The notes: generated by a model from the sequence alone, not told the origin. 64,000 nucleotides of DNA from Tessaracoccus lapidicaptus (GCF_001693815.1 NZ_MBQD01000024.1:124001-188000); one strand, 5' to 3'. Shown: positions 8,190 through 22,072, counted from the first letter of the stretch. Numbers and translations are program-made.

Positions 8190-9743
8190 ATGTCTGAACC
8201 GAAGCTCGCGACGCGAGAGGTCTTCAGCTCGCGCAACGTCTTCATCCTCGCCGCGATCGGCTCCGCCGTCGGCCTGGGCAACATCTGGCGGTTCCCGTAC
8301 GTCGCCTACACCAACGGCGGCGGCGCGTTCGTCATCCCCTACCTGGTCGCCCTACTGACCGCCGGTATCCCGCTGCTGTTCTTCGACTACGCGCTGGGGC
8401 ACCGCTACCGCTCCGCCCCGCCGCTGGCGCTGCGCCGCGCCGGGAAGAAGTGGACCGAGGCCCTCGGCTGGTGGCAGGTGCTGGTCTGCTTCGTCATCGG
8501 CGTCTACTACGCCGCGATCCTGGCGTGGGCCGCCATGTACTTCTTCTTCTCCTTCACCGAGGCCTGGGGCGCCGACCCCGGGGCCTTCCTCATGGGCGAG
8601 TTCCTCCAGGTGGCTGAGACCCCGGGCGTCGGCTTCGACTTCGTGCCCCAGGTCGCGATCCCCATGCTCGTCGTGTGGATCCTCACGATCGGCGTCATCG
8701 CGCTCGGCGTGAAGCGCGGCATCTCGCGCGCCAACGTCGTCATGATCCCGCTGCTGCTCGTGATGTTCCTCATCCTCGTCGTCCAGGCGGTGACCCTGCC
8801 CGGCGCCGTCGACGGCCTCAACGCCTTCTTCACGCCCAACTGGGCGGCGCTCGGCGATCCGGCGGTGTGGGCCGCGGCCTACGGCCAGATCTTCTTCTCG
8901 CTGTCGGTCGGCTTCGGCATCATGATCACCTACTCGTCGTACCTGCGCCGGCGCACCAACCTGGCCGGCTCGGGCCTCGTGGTCGGCTTCGCGAACTCCG
9001 GGTTCGAACTCCTTGCCGGCATCGGCGTGTTCGCCACCCTGGGCTTCCTCATGCAGTCCACGGGGCAGAGCATGGAGGACGTCGCCGCCGGCGGCATCGG
9101 CCTGGCGTTCGTCGCCTTCCCGAGCATCGTGTCGTCGACGGGCATCGGGCCCCTGCTGGGCGTGCTGTTCTTCGCGTCGCTGGTCTTCGCGGGGTTCACG
9201 TCGATGATCTCGATCGTCGAGGTGGTCGTCGCCGCGATCCAGGACAAGCTGGGCCTGGGCCGTCTCCAGTCGACGCTCGTCGTCGGTCTGCCGATGGCCG
9301 CCGTGTCGATGCTGCTGCTGCCCACCACCACCGGGCTGTACTTCCTCGACATCACCGACGAGTTCATCAACAAGTTCGGCATCCTCGCCGGCGCGTTCGC
9401 CATGGTCGTGGCCGTGGCCTGGGTCCTGCGGAAGCTCCCGCTGCTGCAGAGCCACGTCGACCGCGTCTCCAGCGTCCGGTTCGGCCGCGTCTGGCTGGTC
9501 CTCATGGGCATCGTCGTGCCGGTCGTCCTCGGCTACATCCTTATCACCGAGATCATCACCAAGGTGACGACGCCCTACGGCGGCTACCCGACCGGCCTGC
9601 TGGCCGGGTTCGGCTGGGGCATGGTCGTGTTGACGATCATCGGCGCGATCGCGCTCGCCGCCACGCCGTGGAAGCGGGCCACCATCACGCATGTCGACGA
9701 GGACGCTCTCGACACCAAGTACGAGGAGATCATGGCGAAATGA
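8190..9743 (+). CDS. Sodium-dependent transporter, NSS/SNF family (MetP-like large subunit)
   Basis: A 517-residue integral membrane symporter of the neurotransmitter:sodium symporter family. The TM1 signature GNIWRFPYVAYTNGGGAF, which lines the Na+ and substrate site, is intact and followed by the usual dozen hydrophobic segments. Start ATG 8190 is fixed by GGGAGG just upstream; an in-frame ATG at 8139 overlaps the -10 element and has no ribosome site. The stop overlaps the start of a 40-codon gene for a MetS-type small subunit. In Corynebacterium glutamicum such a pair (MetPS) imports methionine and alanine, so an amino acid, probably a neutral one, is the likely substrate. Substrate specificity cannot be read from the sequence. 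Confidence 0.93.
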   Translation: MSEPKLATREVFSSRNVFILAAIGSAVGLGNIWRFPYVAYTNGGGAFVIPYLVALLTAGIPLLFFDYALGHRYRSAPPLALRRAGKKWTEALGWWQVLVCFVIGVYYAAILAWAAMYFFFSFTEAWGADPGAFLMGEFLQVAETPGVGFDFVPQVAIPMLVVWILTIGVIALGVKRGISRANVVMIPLLLVMFLILVVQAVTLPGAVDGLNAFFTPNWAALGDPAVWAAAYGQIFFSLSVGFGIMITYSSYLRRRTNLAGSGLVVGFANSGFELLAGIGVFATLGFLMQSTGQSMEDVAAGGIGLAFVAFPSIVSSTGIGPLLGVLFFASLVFAGFTSMISIVEVVVAAIQDKLGLGRLQSTLVVGLPMAAVSMLLLPTTTGLYFLDITDEFINKFGILAGAFAMVVAVAWVLRKLPLLQSHVDRVSSVRFGRVWLVLMGIVVPVVLGYILITEIITKVTTPYGGYPTGLLAGFGWGMVVLTIIGAIALAATPWKRATITHVDEDALDTKYEEIMAK

Positions 9744-9862
9744 CGGCTACTGCTCTGATCATGATGATCGTCGCGATGCTCACGCTCTGGGGCGGCCTGG
9801 CCGCCGCGATCGTGCACCTGGTGCGCTCCCCTGAGGTGATCGTCGACGAGGGCGACGACTGA
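9740..9862 (+). CDS. MetS-type small subunit of the NSS transporter
   Basis: A 40-residue single-pass membrane protein: MTATALIMMIVAMLTLWGGL begins a transmembrane helix that runs to about residue 27, followed by the short tail HLVRSPEVIVDEGDD. Its ATG overlaps the stop of the transporter gene (ATGA, 9740-9743), which means translational coupling. The pattern 'hydrophobic helix, WGGL, then an acidic tail' right behind an NSS gene is that of MetS, shown in C. glutamicum to be needed for activity of its large partner. It is small enough to be missed by gene callers. Length, overlap and composition all support a real gene. Confidence 0.88.
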   Translation: MTATALIMMIVAMLTLWGGLAAAIVHLVRSPEVIVDEGDD

Positions 9863-9880
9863 CACCGGTACCCACACACG

Positions 9881-9918
9881 ACGGGGCCGGGGCGACCGAT
9901 GAGTCGCCCCGGCCCCGT
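9881..9918. terminator. Bidirectional terminator between the symporter operon and the convergent gene
   Basis: A perfect 15-bp stem (9881-9895 with 9904-9918) with an 8-base loop sits between two convergent genes, so it can serve both strands. Confidence 0.85.
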
Positions 9919-9928
9919 TGCATGTCGG

Positions 9929-10582
9929 TCAGTAGCCGGTGGTGGCGAACAGGCCGATCATGAACACGAACCATACGACGATCAGCACGACCGACACGAT
10001 CTGCAGGATGCTGAGAATCTTGCCGATGAGGTAACCGATCTTCAGCTGTCCGTCCCACTGGTAGGGGGCGCCGGCCTCGATGTCCTTCTTGGCCTGCCCG
10101 CCCATGTACCACGCGACGAACGGCACGACGGGGACGAAGAAGCCGAGGATGGCCAGGATCAGGACCGTCGTGGCCTGCGGATGCTCGGGCTGGAGCTGAC
10201 CGTAGCCGTACGCGGGCTGGCCATAGCCGCCGTACGGCGCGGGGCTCTGCGCGTAGGGATCCTGCCCGTACGAGGCGCCGTAGGGGCCCTGGCCGTAGGG
10301 TGCCTGACCCGGCTCGGTGGGGTACTGCCCGTACTGCGGGGCATCGGGGGCGCTGGAAGGATAGGCGGGCGACGCACCGTAGGGCTGCGCGTATCCCGGC
10401 TGCGCCGGCTGGCCGTACCCCGGCTGCTCAGGCTGACCGTAGCCGGGCTGCGCCGGCTGGCCGTACCCCGGCTGTTCAGGCTGAACGTAGCCGGGCTGCG
10501 CCGGCGTGGCGTAGGGATCCGAGGCCTGCGGCTCCGGCGTCGGTTGGGAGTCGGGCTGCCGGAATCCGGGCTGCTCGGACAT
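9929..10582 (-). CDS. Pro/Gly/Tyr/Gln-rich membrane protein (DUF4190-like)
   Basis: A 217-residue protein. The first ~135 residues are low-complexity, built from tandem QPAQPGYGQPEQPGYG-type repeats and then YGQ/PYG stretches. The last ~80 residues carry two hydrophobic helices (TTVLILAILGFFVPVVPFVAWYMGG and GKILSILQIVSVVLIVVWFVFMIGLFATTGY). Between them, GGQAKKDIEAG resembles the DUF4190 family. The long disordered, probably cytoplasmic N-terminus and C-terminal helix pair are common in actinobacterial proteins of unknown function that sit near secretion or division machinery. Start ATG 10582 has a good AGGAGG seven bases upstream; an in-frame ATG at 10645 has none. No function can be assigned. 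Confidence 0.8.
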   Translation of the reverse strand: MSEQPGFRQPDSQPTPEPQASDPYATPAQPGYVQPEQPGYGQPAQPGYGQPEQPGYGQPAQPGYAQPYGASPAYPSSAPDAPQYGQYPTEPGQAPYGQGPYGASYGQDPYAQSPAPYGGYGQPAYGYGQLQPEHPQATTVLILAILGFFVPVVPFVAWYMGGQAKKDIEAGAPYQWDGQLKIGYLIGKILSILQIVSVVLIVVWFVFMIGLFATTGY

Positions 10583-10723
10583 GGTTCCTCCTGAGAATCG
10601 GCTCGTCCACGATTGTCGCGGATGGGGGGTCCATCCGTCACGCATCCTGCCGCGACAGGCCGAAGCAGCCGGACGCGACGACGCCGGGCCGGTCGTCCAC
10701 CCGGCCCGGCGTCGATGGTCCCG

Positions 10724-13372
<2,649 letters not shown>

Positions 13373-13430
13373 GCTGGGGATATCTCCTTCGACAACACCC
13401 TGGGGACCTCGATGTCCCCTTCCGCGGACC

Positions 13431-13436
13431 AGACTA
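13431..13436 (-). promoter_or_regulatory. -10 element TAGTCT for ppdK
   Basis: TAGTCT (minus strand) lies about 58 bases before the ppdK ATG. The leader contains a 6-bp inverted repeat, GGGGAC/GTCCCC (13402-13419), then the ribosome site. No clear -35 is visible. Confidence 0.35.
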
Positions 13437-13473
13437 GACCCGCCACAGAACACGCGCGGGCTAGGGGTGAAGT

Positions 13474-14361
13474 TCACGGCCGGTAGTGCGATCCCGCCCG
13501 GACGGTGCCCGGCGGGCGGCGCAGGCGCGCCCCCACTTTCCGCGCCCGCTCGTCGACGATGTCGGTGATCCGCGAGGCCGCCTCCTCGATCGCCACTCCC
13601 GTGGTGTCGATGACCGGGCAGCCGAGCTTGCGGTGCCAGCGGCCGATCTCGTCCAGCTCGTCGTAGATCTTGACGAGGTCCGCGTAGCCGTCCTTGGTGC
13701 CGAAGCCTCCCATGCCCTTGACCCGCTGTCCGCGGATCAGCAGCAGGCGCTCGGCGTCCATCGTGAGGCCGACGATGCGCCAGCGTTCGAGCTCGAAGAG
13801 TTCCGACGGGGGCTGGATCCCCGGCACGAGCGGCACGTTGACCGCCTTGTACCCCAGGTAGGCCAGGTAGATCGACAGTGGCGTCTTCCCCGAGCGCGAC
13901 GGCCCGACCAGGCAGATGTCGCACTCCTTGAGCGCCGCCGGGATGGAGCCGTCGTCCATGCGGACGGCAAAGTCAATGGCCGCCATCCGGACGAAGTACT
14001 CGGCCTCCACACCCGGCGGCCGCATCGCCACTTGATCCGCCTCGATGCCGGTGATCCGCTCGAGCGCGTGCATGGCGTCGGTCATGAGGTCGGCGAAGGG
14101 GATGTCGGCGTCGCGGCAGAAGTTGCGCACGAGATCGGCCAGTTCCTCGTTGACCAGCGTGAAGAAGACCGCGGCCGGGGCCGCGCTGTCGCGGACGGCC
14201 TCCAGGGCGCGCAGGAGGGCCGCCGTCGAGTTCATCTTGCGGTGGCGCACGATGGTGAACTCGCGGGTGGGGAACTGGGTGATCGCGGCTCGCGCGATGC
14301 GGGCAGCGGTCTCCCCGGTCGAGTCGGCGATGATGTGGATCTCCAGCGGCTCTGCTGACAT
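13474..14361 (-). CDS. PPDK regulatory protein: bifunctional kinase/pyrophosphorylase (DUF299)
   Basis: Controls PpdK by ADP-dependent phosphorylation of its active-site threonine and by Pi-dependent dephosphorylation that releases PPi. The 295-residue protein carries the family's opening IHIIADSTGETAARIARAAI and the P-loop-like VGPSRSGKTPLSIYLAYLGYKAVNVPL (about residues 150-176), then KDGYADLVKIYDELD and IDTTGVAIEEAASRI. ATG 14361 is chosen over the in-frame ATG 14370 because TAGAGT stands 7 bases before it, giving a leaderless mRNA. Position just upstream of ppdK makes the PpdK target (rather than PEP synthase) nearly certain. Confidence 0.95.
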   Translation of the reverse strand: MSAEPLEIHIIADSTGETAARIARAAITQFPTREFTIVRHRKMNSTAALLRALEAVRDSAAPAAVFFTLVNEELADLVRNFCRDADIPFADLMTDAMHALERITGIEADQVAMRPPGVEAEYFVRMAAIDFAVRMDDGSIPAALKECDICLVGPSRSGKTPLSIYLAYLGYKAVNVPLVPGIQPPSELFELERWRIVGLTMDAERLLLIRGQRVKGMGGFGTKDGYADLVKIYDELDEIGRWHRKLGCPVIDTTGVAIEEAASRITDIVDERARKVGARLRRPPGTVRAGSHYRP

Positions 14362-14368
14362 GGTCCAC

Positions 14369-14374
14369 ACTCTA
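14369..14374 (-). promoter_or_regulatory. -10 element TAGAGT, leaderless start of the PPDK regulator
   Basis: On the minus strand TAGAGT is followed by 7 bases (GTGGACC) and ATG 14361. Confidence 0.5.
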
Positions 14375-14383
14375 GGCCCCGGG

Positions 14384-16147
14384 TCAGGCGGAGGCGACGC
14401 GGCGGCGTATCCCCTCGGCGTATTGCTCCGCCTCGAGCCCGGCCACGAGGTGCCAGACGTTCGGCGTCACGCGGACCGCGCCCGCGAGTCCGGCTCGCTG
14501 CAGCGCCTCGACGTCGACGAGCGAGTCGTCCTTCACCCCGACACGCACGCGCGTCTCCGCGATCCACTCGACGCCGTCGATGTTCTCCTCGCCCCCCAGT
14601 GCGGTCACCCACTGGCGGGCCTGGTTGACCTGCACGTCGTCGACGACGATGACCCGCGGCTCGGGCGTCGGCTCCGCGACGGCGTCGACGCCGCCGCGAC
14701 GGGCCGCGGCCTTCTGCTCAGCCGTGCGGTAGTCGGTGAAGATCACCAGCAGCATCGACGTGAGGAACGCCGCGCCGATCGCCAGCGCGTAGAGCCCGAT
14801 ATTGTCGAAGGCCGGGATGGTGAGCAGGGACGTGAAGACGAAAGCGCTGGTCTTCAGGCCACCGCCGAAGCCGATGATGACGCCGCCGACCAGGCAGCCG
14901 GCCAGCAGGCGCGGGTAGATCTTCTTGAACCGCAGGTGGATGCCGTAGAGGCTCGGCTCCGAGATGCCGCCGAGGAGACCGGCCGCCAGCGCGCCGGTGG
15001 CCGTCTGCCGCATCTGGATGTCGCGGTCCCGCCAGGCAAGGAACAGGACGCCCGCGGTGGCGCCGAAGCACGCGAAGTTCCAGGCGCCCATGGGGCCCTG
15101 GATGTAGTCGAAGCCGTTCTGGGAGATGTTGAGCAGCATGATGGCGTTGATGGGCCAGTGCAGGCCCAGCGGCACCATGAACGGGTACGCCAGCGGGATG
15201 ACGATGGCGAAGATGAACGGCGAGAAGCTGTTGATCGCCTGCAGCACCGAGGCCAGCCCCGCGCCGACGTACACGCCGATGGGGCCGATGAGGAAAGCCG
15301 TCAGCGGCAGCATGATCAGCATCGACAGGAACGGCACGAAGATGAGATGCAGGTTCTCGGGGATGATCCGCTTGAGGATGCGGTAGAGGGGGCCGAGGAC
15401 GGCCGCCATCAGCAGCGGCGGGAAGACCTGCGACGAGTAGTTGAAGATGGTCAGCGGCACGCCGAAGATGTCGATGAGCGTGACCTCGCTGCCGGCGACC
15501 GTCGCCTGGTAGGCCTCCCCGATCCCGCCCAGCGCCGTGAACCCCGGCAGCATCACCAGGCCCATGATGGCGAAGCCCACCCACGGATCCGCGCCGAGCT
15601 TCTTGGACGCGTTGTACGCCACCATCAGGGGCAGGAACACGAACACCGACTGCCACAGCAGGTTCATGAACTGCCACGACGCCGGGAGCGTGACCCGCGG
15701 GTCGGCCCAGTTCCCGATCACGCCCAGGGTGCTCATCAGCGACATGAACGTGATGAACAGCGAGGCGCCGAGCAGGGCCCCGAGGATCGGGCGGAAGGAG
15801 TCCGACAAGAACTCGAAGAACGAGTCGATCCAGTCGAACCGGCCCCGGACGCCGCCCGCCCGCGCCGCGGCCTTGATCTCCTCGTCGCTGAGCGGCTTCT
15901 GGTCGGCCATCTCCGGCAGGGAGTTGATCTCGTTGTAGACGTTCTGCACGGCGCCGCCGATGATCACCTGGAAGCGTTCGCCGGACTGCGGGACCGCGCC
16001 CATGACGCCCTTGATGGACTCGACGGTGGGCACGTCGACCCCCGAGGCGTCGCGCAGCTGGAAGCGCAGCCGGGTGGCGCAGTGGCTGAGCGAGACGATG
16101 TTGCCCGCCCCCCCGACGGCCTGGACGATGTCGTGTGCGGTGCTCAT
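14384..16147 (-). CDS. PTS EIIBC sugar transporter with an extra, cysteine-less IIB-like tail
   Basis: Imports and phosphorylates a sugar. Residues 1-90 are an active IIB domain, with phospho-Cys about position 23 in SLSHCATRLRFQL. Residues ~105-470 are the multi-helix IIC channel of the glucose/beta-glucoside/sucrose group, containing GGISEPSLYGIHLR, the conserved substrate loop. A linker leads to residues ~505-587, a second IIB-like fold (QWVTALGGEENIDGVEW, then TRVRVGVKDDSLVDVEALQRAG) in which the position expected for Cys is not Cys. The gene starts 19 bases after the stop of the EIIA-HPr-EI fusion, which supplies all upstream phosphotransfer steps. The sugar is unknown; the IIC type suggests a beta-glucoside, sucrose or trehalose. 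Confidence 0.92.
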   Translation of the reverse strand: MSTAHDIVQAVGGAGNIVSLSHCATRLRFQLRDASGVDVPTVESIKGVMGAVPQSGERFQVIIGGAVQNVYNEINSLPEMADQKPLSDEEIKAAARAGGVRGRFDWIDSFFEFLSDSFRPILGALLGASLFITFMSLMSTLGVIGNWADPRVTLPASWQFMNLLWQSVFVFLPLMVAYNASKKLGADPWVGFAIMGLVMLPGFTALGGIGEAYQATVAGSEVTLIDIFGVPLTIFNYSSQVFPPLLMAAVLGPLYRILKRIIPENLHLIFVPFLSMLIMLPLTAFLIGPIGVYVGAGLASVLQAINSFSPFIFAIVIPLAYPFMVPLGLHWPINAIMLLNISQNGFDYIQGPMGAWNFACFGATAGVLFLAWRDRDIQMRQTATGALAAGLLGGISEPSLYGIHLRFKKIYPRLLAGCLVGGVIIGFGGGLKTSAFVFTSLLTIPAFDNIGLYALAIGAAFLTSMLLVIFTDYRTAEQKAAARRGGVDAVAEPTPEPRVIVVDDVQVNQARQWVTALGGEENIDGVEWIAETRVRVGVKDDSLVDVEALQRAGLAGAVRVTPNVWHLVAGLEAEQYAEGIRRRVASA

Positions 16148-16166
16148 GACCGGATCCCTCTCAGCT

Positions 16167-18752
16167 CTAGTCCATGGGCACGAGGGCCCGGACTTCTTGC
16201 GGGGTGGAGCAGGAGACCGCGCGGGCGGCCAGGTCTCGACAGGTAGCGAGGTCGTAGGCGCGGACCATGGCCTTGACGGCGGGGATGGCCGGGATGGAAC
16301 AGCTCAACTCGTCCACCCCCAGGCCGACGAGGATCGGCACGGCCTGGGGATCCGATGCGACGGACCCGCAGACCCCCAGCCACTTGCCCCGGGCGTGCAG
16401 CGCCTCGGCGGCACCGCCGATGAGGGTGAGGATCGCCGGGTTGCAGGGGTCGACCTGGGCCGCGAGCTTGGGATGCCCCCGGTCCATGGCGAGGGTGTAG
16501 CTCGTGAGGTCGTTGGTCCCGACGCTGAAGAAGTCGCAGCCGTCCTCCGCGGCGAACTGCTTCGCCATGACGGCCACGGACGGCACCTCCATCATGATCC
16601 CGACGCTGACGTGTGCGTCCGGCGCGTGGGCCGCGCGCTCCTCGTCGACGATGGCCTTCGTGCGGCGCCAGTCGTCGATCGTGGCGATCATCGGGAACAT
16701 GACATGCAGCGCGGCGCCTTCGTCCGCCGCGGCGAGGATGGCGCGCAGCTGTGTGCGCAGGACCTCCGGCTGTTCGAGCCCGACGCGGACGCCGCGCACC
16801 CCGAGGAACGGGTTCTCCTCCTTCGGGATCGGCAGGTAGGCGAGCGGCTTGTCGCCTCCGACGTCGAGAGTGCGGATGACCAGGGGCTGCCCGGGCCGCA
16901 GCGCCCGCGCGCAGTCGGCGTAGACCGCGGCCTGCTCCTCCTCCGTGGGTGCGGTGGCGCGGCCCATGAACACGAACTCGCTGCGCAGGAGGCCGACGCC
17001 CTCCGCGCCCGTGGCCATGGCCCGGCGCGCGTCCTCGACGCCGCCGATGTTGGCGACGACCGCGACCTGATGACCGTCCCGGGTCACCGCGGGCTCGTCC
17101 TGGCGGGCCTCCTCCTCGGCCTTGCGCTGCGCCAGCCGCTCCTGACGGACCCGGATCTGCGCCACGTCGTCGTCGGTGACGTTCATCCGCAGCGACCCGG
17201 CGGCCCCGTCGAGCACCACCAGGGCGCCGTCGGGGATGTCCGTGGCCCGCTCCTCGATGCCGGCCACCGCCGGGATGTCGAGCGAGCGGGCGATGATGGC
17301 CACGTGGCTCGACGCGCCGCCGCTCGTGGTGGCGAACCCGACCACCCGGCTGCGGTCCAGCTGGGCGGTGTCCGACGGGGTGAGGTCCTCGGCGATGAGG
17401 ATGCAGTTATCGGGCAGCTCCGCCCGCTCGGCGCGCTGGCCGGTGAGCTCCTCGAGCACGCGCTGGCCGACGTCGCGGACGTCGTTCGCGCGACCCGCCA
17501 ATACCTCGTTGCTCAGCCCCGACAGTTGCTCGGCGAACGTCGTGAACGCACCGCGCCAGGCGAAGGGGGCGGACTTGCCCTTGTCGATGGCGCTAGCGGC
17601 CAGGTCGAGCAGGTCCGGGTCGGCGAGGATCTCCTGGTGCGCCGCGAAGATGGCGGCCTTGTCGGGTGACGACTCGTCCTGCAGCCGCCTCTCCAGCGCG
17701 GACAGGTCCAGCAGCGCCCGGTCGATGGCCGCGTTGAGCTTGCGGCGCTCGATGTGGTGGTCGTCGGCCACCTCGTCGACCTCGATGTCGTCGCGGCGCA
17801 GCTGTACGACCCGGCCGATCCCCAGGCCGGGCGAGGCCGCGACCCCCAGCAGGAGGTTCCAGTCCCCGGACCGGGGCCCCGCCGGCTCCGGTACGGCTGC
17901 CACGGCATCGGGTTCCGGCTCCACGACGCCGCGGCGGGCCGTCGCCTCCTCGGTGGGCAACGGGGGGCAGTCCTCGCCGAGCCCGTCGCGCACCGCCTGC
18001 GCGAGCGCGGAGACGGCCTCCTCCGCGTCCGGGCCGTGGGCGGTGAACGTCACCTTCTCGCGGTAGCCGACGGCCATGCCCATGACCGAGACGATCGATT
18101 TGGCGTTGGCGGAGTCGTCCCCGCGCCTCAACCGCACGTCGGAGTGGAACTGCTTCGCCAGCGCGGCCAGCGTGGCCGCCGGGCGCGCGTGGATGCCGGT
18201 GGGGTTCGGGACGAGGACTGCGTCCGAGGCGGCGGCCCGGGCCGCCCCGGAGGACTCGCCGGCGCCGTCGGCGGGGTCGGCCAGCACAACGGTGGCGACG
18301 ACGTCGATACCTGCCGTGACCAGCCCCGTCGCCGCGTCGATGCGGGCCACGACCTCCGAGTTGGTGATGACGATCTGCGTGAGCAGACTCTTGGCCTTGC
18401 GGCCCACCTCGTCGAGGTCGAACTCGATGAGCGGGTCACCGGCGGCGACCCGGGCGCCCTCCCTCACCCGGGGGTGGAATCCCTCCCCGACGAGCCGGAC
18501 GGTGTCGAGGCCGATGTGCATGAGGATCTCGAGGCCGTCGTCGCTGCGGACCGTGACCGCGTGCCCGGACGGCTGTACGTCGACCACCTCGCCGAAGACC
18601 GGCGAGAGCAGCACGTTGCTGAGCGGGTCGATGGAGATCCCGTCGCCCACCATCTTGCGGGCGAACACCGGGTCGGGCACCTGGTCCAGCGGCACCAACA
18701 CGCCGGTGAGCGGAGCCACGAGCGACAGCGTCGTGATCGGGTTTGCACTCAT
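16167..18752 (-). CDS. EIIA-HPr-EI triple fusion (PEP-protein phosphotransferase)
   Basis: One 861-residue cytosolic chain carries three PTS steps in order. EIIA(Glc-type), residues ~10-150, has its phospho-His in EILMHIGLDTV (about 77). HPr, ~175-265, has phospho-His in NPTGIHARPAA (about 187) and a Ser46-like regulatory serine in AKSIVSVMG. Enzyme I, ~290-861, has phospho-His in GGASSHVAIIARSLDIPAV (about 480), the PEP-binding FSVGTNDLTSY block and the active Cys in GVCGSVASDP (about 795). The family takes phosphate from PEP and hands it to EIIB. With the EIIBC gene 19 bases downstream, it forms a complete sugar PTS in two polypeptides. GAAGGGGG sits just before ATG 18752. Whether it also serves other EII complexes is unknown. 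Confidence 0.95.
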   Translation of the reverse strand: MSANPITTLSLVAPLTGVLVPLDQVPDPVFARKMVGDGISIDPLSNVLLSPVFGEVVDVQPSGHAVTVRSDDGLEILMHIGLDTVRLVGEGFHPRVREGARVAAGDPLIEFDLDEVGRKAKSLLTQIVITNSEVVARIDAATGLVTAGIDVVATVVLADPADGAGESSGAARAAASDAVLVPNPTGIHARPAATLAALAKQFHSDVRLRRGDDSANAKSIVSVMGMAVGYREKVTFTAHGPDAEEAVSALAQAVRDGLGEDCPPLPTEEATARRGVVEPEPDAVAAVPEPAGPRSGDWNLLLGVAASPGLGIGRVVQLRRDDIEVDEVADDHHIERRKLNAAIDRALLDLSALERRLQDESSPDKAAIFAAHQEILADPDLLDLAASAIDKGKSAPFAWRGAFTTFAEQLSGLSNEVLAGRANDVRDVGQRVLEELTGQRAERAELPDNCILIAEDLTPSDTAQLDRSRVVGFATTSGGASSHVAIIARSLDIPAVAGIEERATDIPDGALVVLDGAAGSLRMNVTDDDVAQIRVRQERLAQRKAEEEARQDEPAVTRDGHQVAVVANIGGVEDARRAMATGAEGVGLLRSEFVFMGRATAPTEEEQAAVYADCARALRPGQPLVIRTLDVGGDKPLAYLPIPKEENPFLGVRGVRVGLEQPEVLRTQLRAILAAADEGAALHVMFPMIATIDDWRRTKAIVDEERAAHAPDAHVSVGIMMEVPSVAVMAKQFAAEDGCDFFSVGTNDLTSYTLAMDRGHPKLAAQVDPCNPAILTLIGGAAEALHARGKWLGVCGSVASDPQAVPILVGLGVDELSCSIPAIPAVKAMVRAYDLATCRDLAARAVSCSTPQEVRALVPMD

Positions 18753-18822
18753 GCCTGCCCCCTTCAGCCACGCCGGAGGGACCGGGGATCGAGCTCGCCG
18801 GCGAGACCGTCTGATGGCTCGC

Positions 18823-18828
18823 AGCGTA
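18823..18828 (-). promoter_or_regulatory. -10 element TACGCT for the PTS operon
   Basis: TACGCT on the minus strand lies about 70 bases before the ATG of the fusion gene, leaving a leader with a GAAGGGGG ribosome site. No operator is obvious. Confidence 0.35.
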
Positions 18829-18923
18829 TAGCGTGAACGGGGCCACGCGGGGCGAAACCCCTACCAGCGACTCCATCGACCACGAACTCCCCCTCCCCCC
18901 TGTCGGGCCCGTGCCCGCGGTAC

Positions 18924-18929
18924 TACGCT
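18924..18929 (+). promoter_or_regulatory. -10 element TACGCT for the SRPBCC gene
   Basis: TACGCT is followed by a ~45-base leader carrying AGGAGG (18969-18974) six bases before ATG 18981. Confidence 0.45.
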
Positions 18930-18980
18930 GGGTCGCACCAGGGCACCGCAGGCGTTGCCCGGTCGATCAGGAGGTCAGTC

Positions 18981-19379
18981 ATGGACACCATGGAGGAAAC
19001 CACCGAACCGAGAAGCGTGAAGGTGACCCGCGTGGTCGACCATCCGCTCGACAGCGTCTGGGCGGTCCTCATGAAACCCCACGGAGCAGAGGCGCTGCTC
19101 GGCGAGGGCGGCAATCTGGGCAACAAGGGCGAGGACTGGCGGGCCGCCGATGGCACCTACGGGGTCACCCGGAGCTTCCACCCCAAGGAACAGATCCGCT
19201 TCTCCTGGCACGCCAGCGACGGCGCGCCGCGGACCCTCGTGGACCTGCACATGCGCCCGATCGGCGCCGCCACCGAGCTGGAACTGGTGCACGACCACCT
19301 GCCTCAGGACGCCGACACCGACGCGCTCGCGCAACGCTGGCTGTCGGCCCTCGAACGCATCGAGAGCGCCGCATCCTGA
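18981..19379 (+). CDS. SRPBCC (AHSA1-like) family protein
   Basis: A 132-residue protein of the START/Bet v 1-like superfamily. VTRVVDHPLDSVWAVLMKP is the usual first strand and helix, and FHPKEQIRFSWHASDG followed by VDLHMRPIGAATELELVHDHLP matches the central sheet of AHSA1-type members. The C-terminal helix DALAQRWLSALERIESAA closes the cavity. Members bind hydrophobic ligands or act as stress-related partners, and the specific role here is unknown. It is a single-gene unit with a clear promoter, a strong ribosome site and its own terminator. Neighbours are unrelated PTS and pyrophosphatase genes, so context gives no hint. Confidence 0.85.
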   Translation: MDTMEETTEPRSVKVTRVVDHPLDSVWAVLMKPHGAEALLGEGGNLGNKGEDWRAADGTYGVTRSFHPKEQIRFSWHASDGAPRTLVDLHMRPIGAATELELVHDHLPQDADTDALAQRWLSALERIESAAS

Positions 19380-19388
19380 CATGTTCCA

Positions 19389-19414
19389 CTGGCCCGGGAG
19401 ACCTCCCGGGCCAG
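19389..19414 (+). terminator. Terminator after the SRPBCC gene
   Basis: CTGGCCCGGGAG (19389-19400) and CTCCCGGGCCAG (19403-19414) form a perfect 12-bp inverted repeat with a 2-base centre, followed by CTCCTT. The innermost pairs must open to make the loop. Confidence 0.75.
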
Positions 19415-19555
19415 CTCCTTGTCGTGACCCGGGCCGGCACCGTGGCCGCCTGACTTTGTTCTAACCAACCCCCGGACGATCCACCTACTACCGTGCGTAG
19501 GATGACCGGTGACGGCGGCTTACCGCTGACCTGTTTCAGAGGAGAAGAGGTCGAG

Positions 19556-22054
<2,499 letters not shown>

Positions 22055-22072
22055 CCCTCACCAGTGGTCGAC

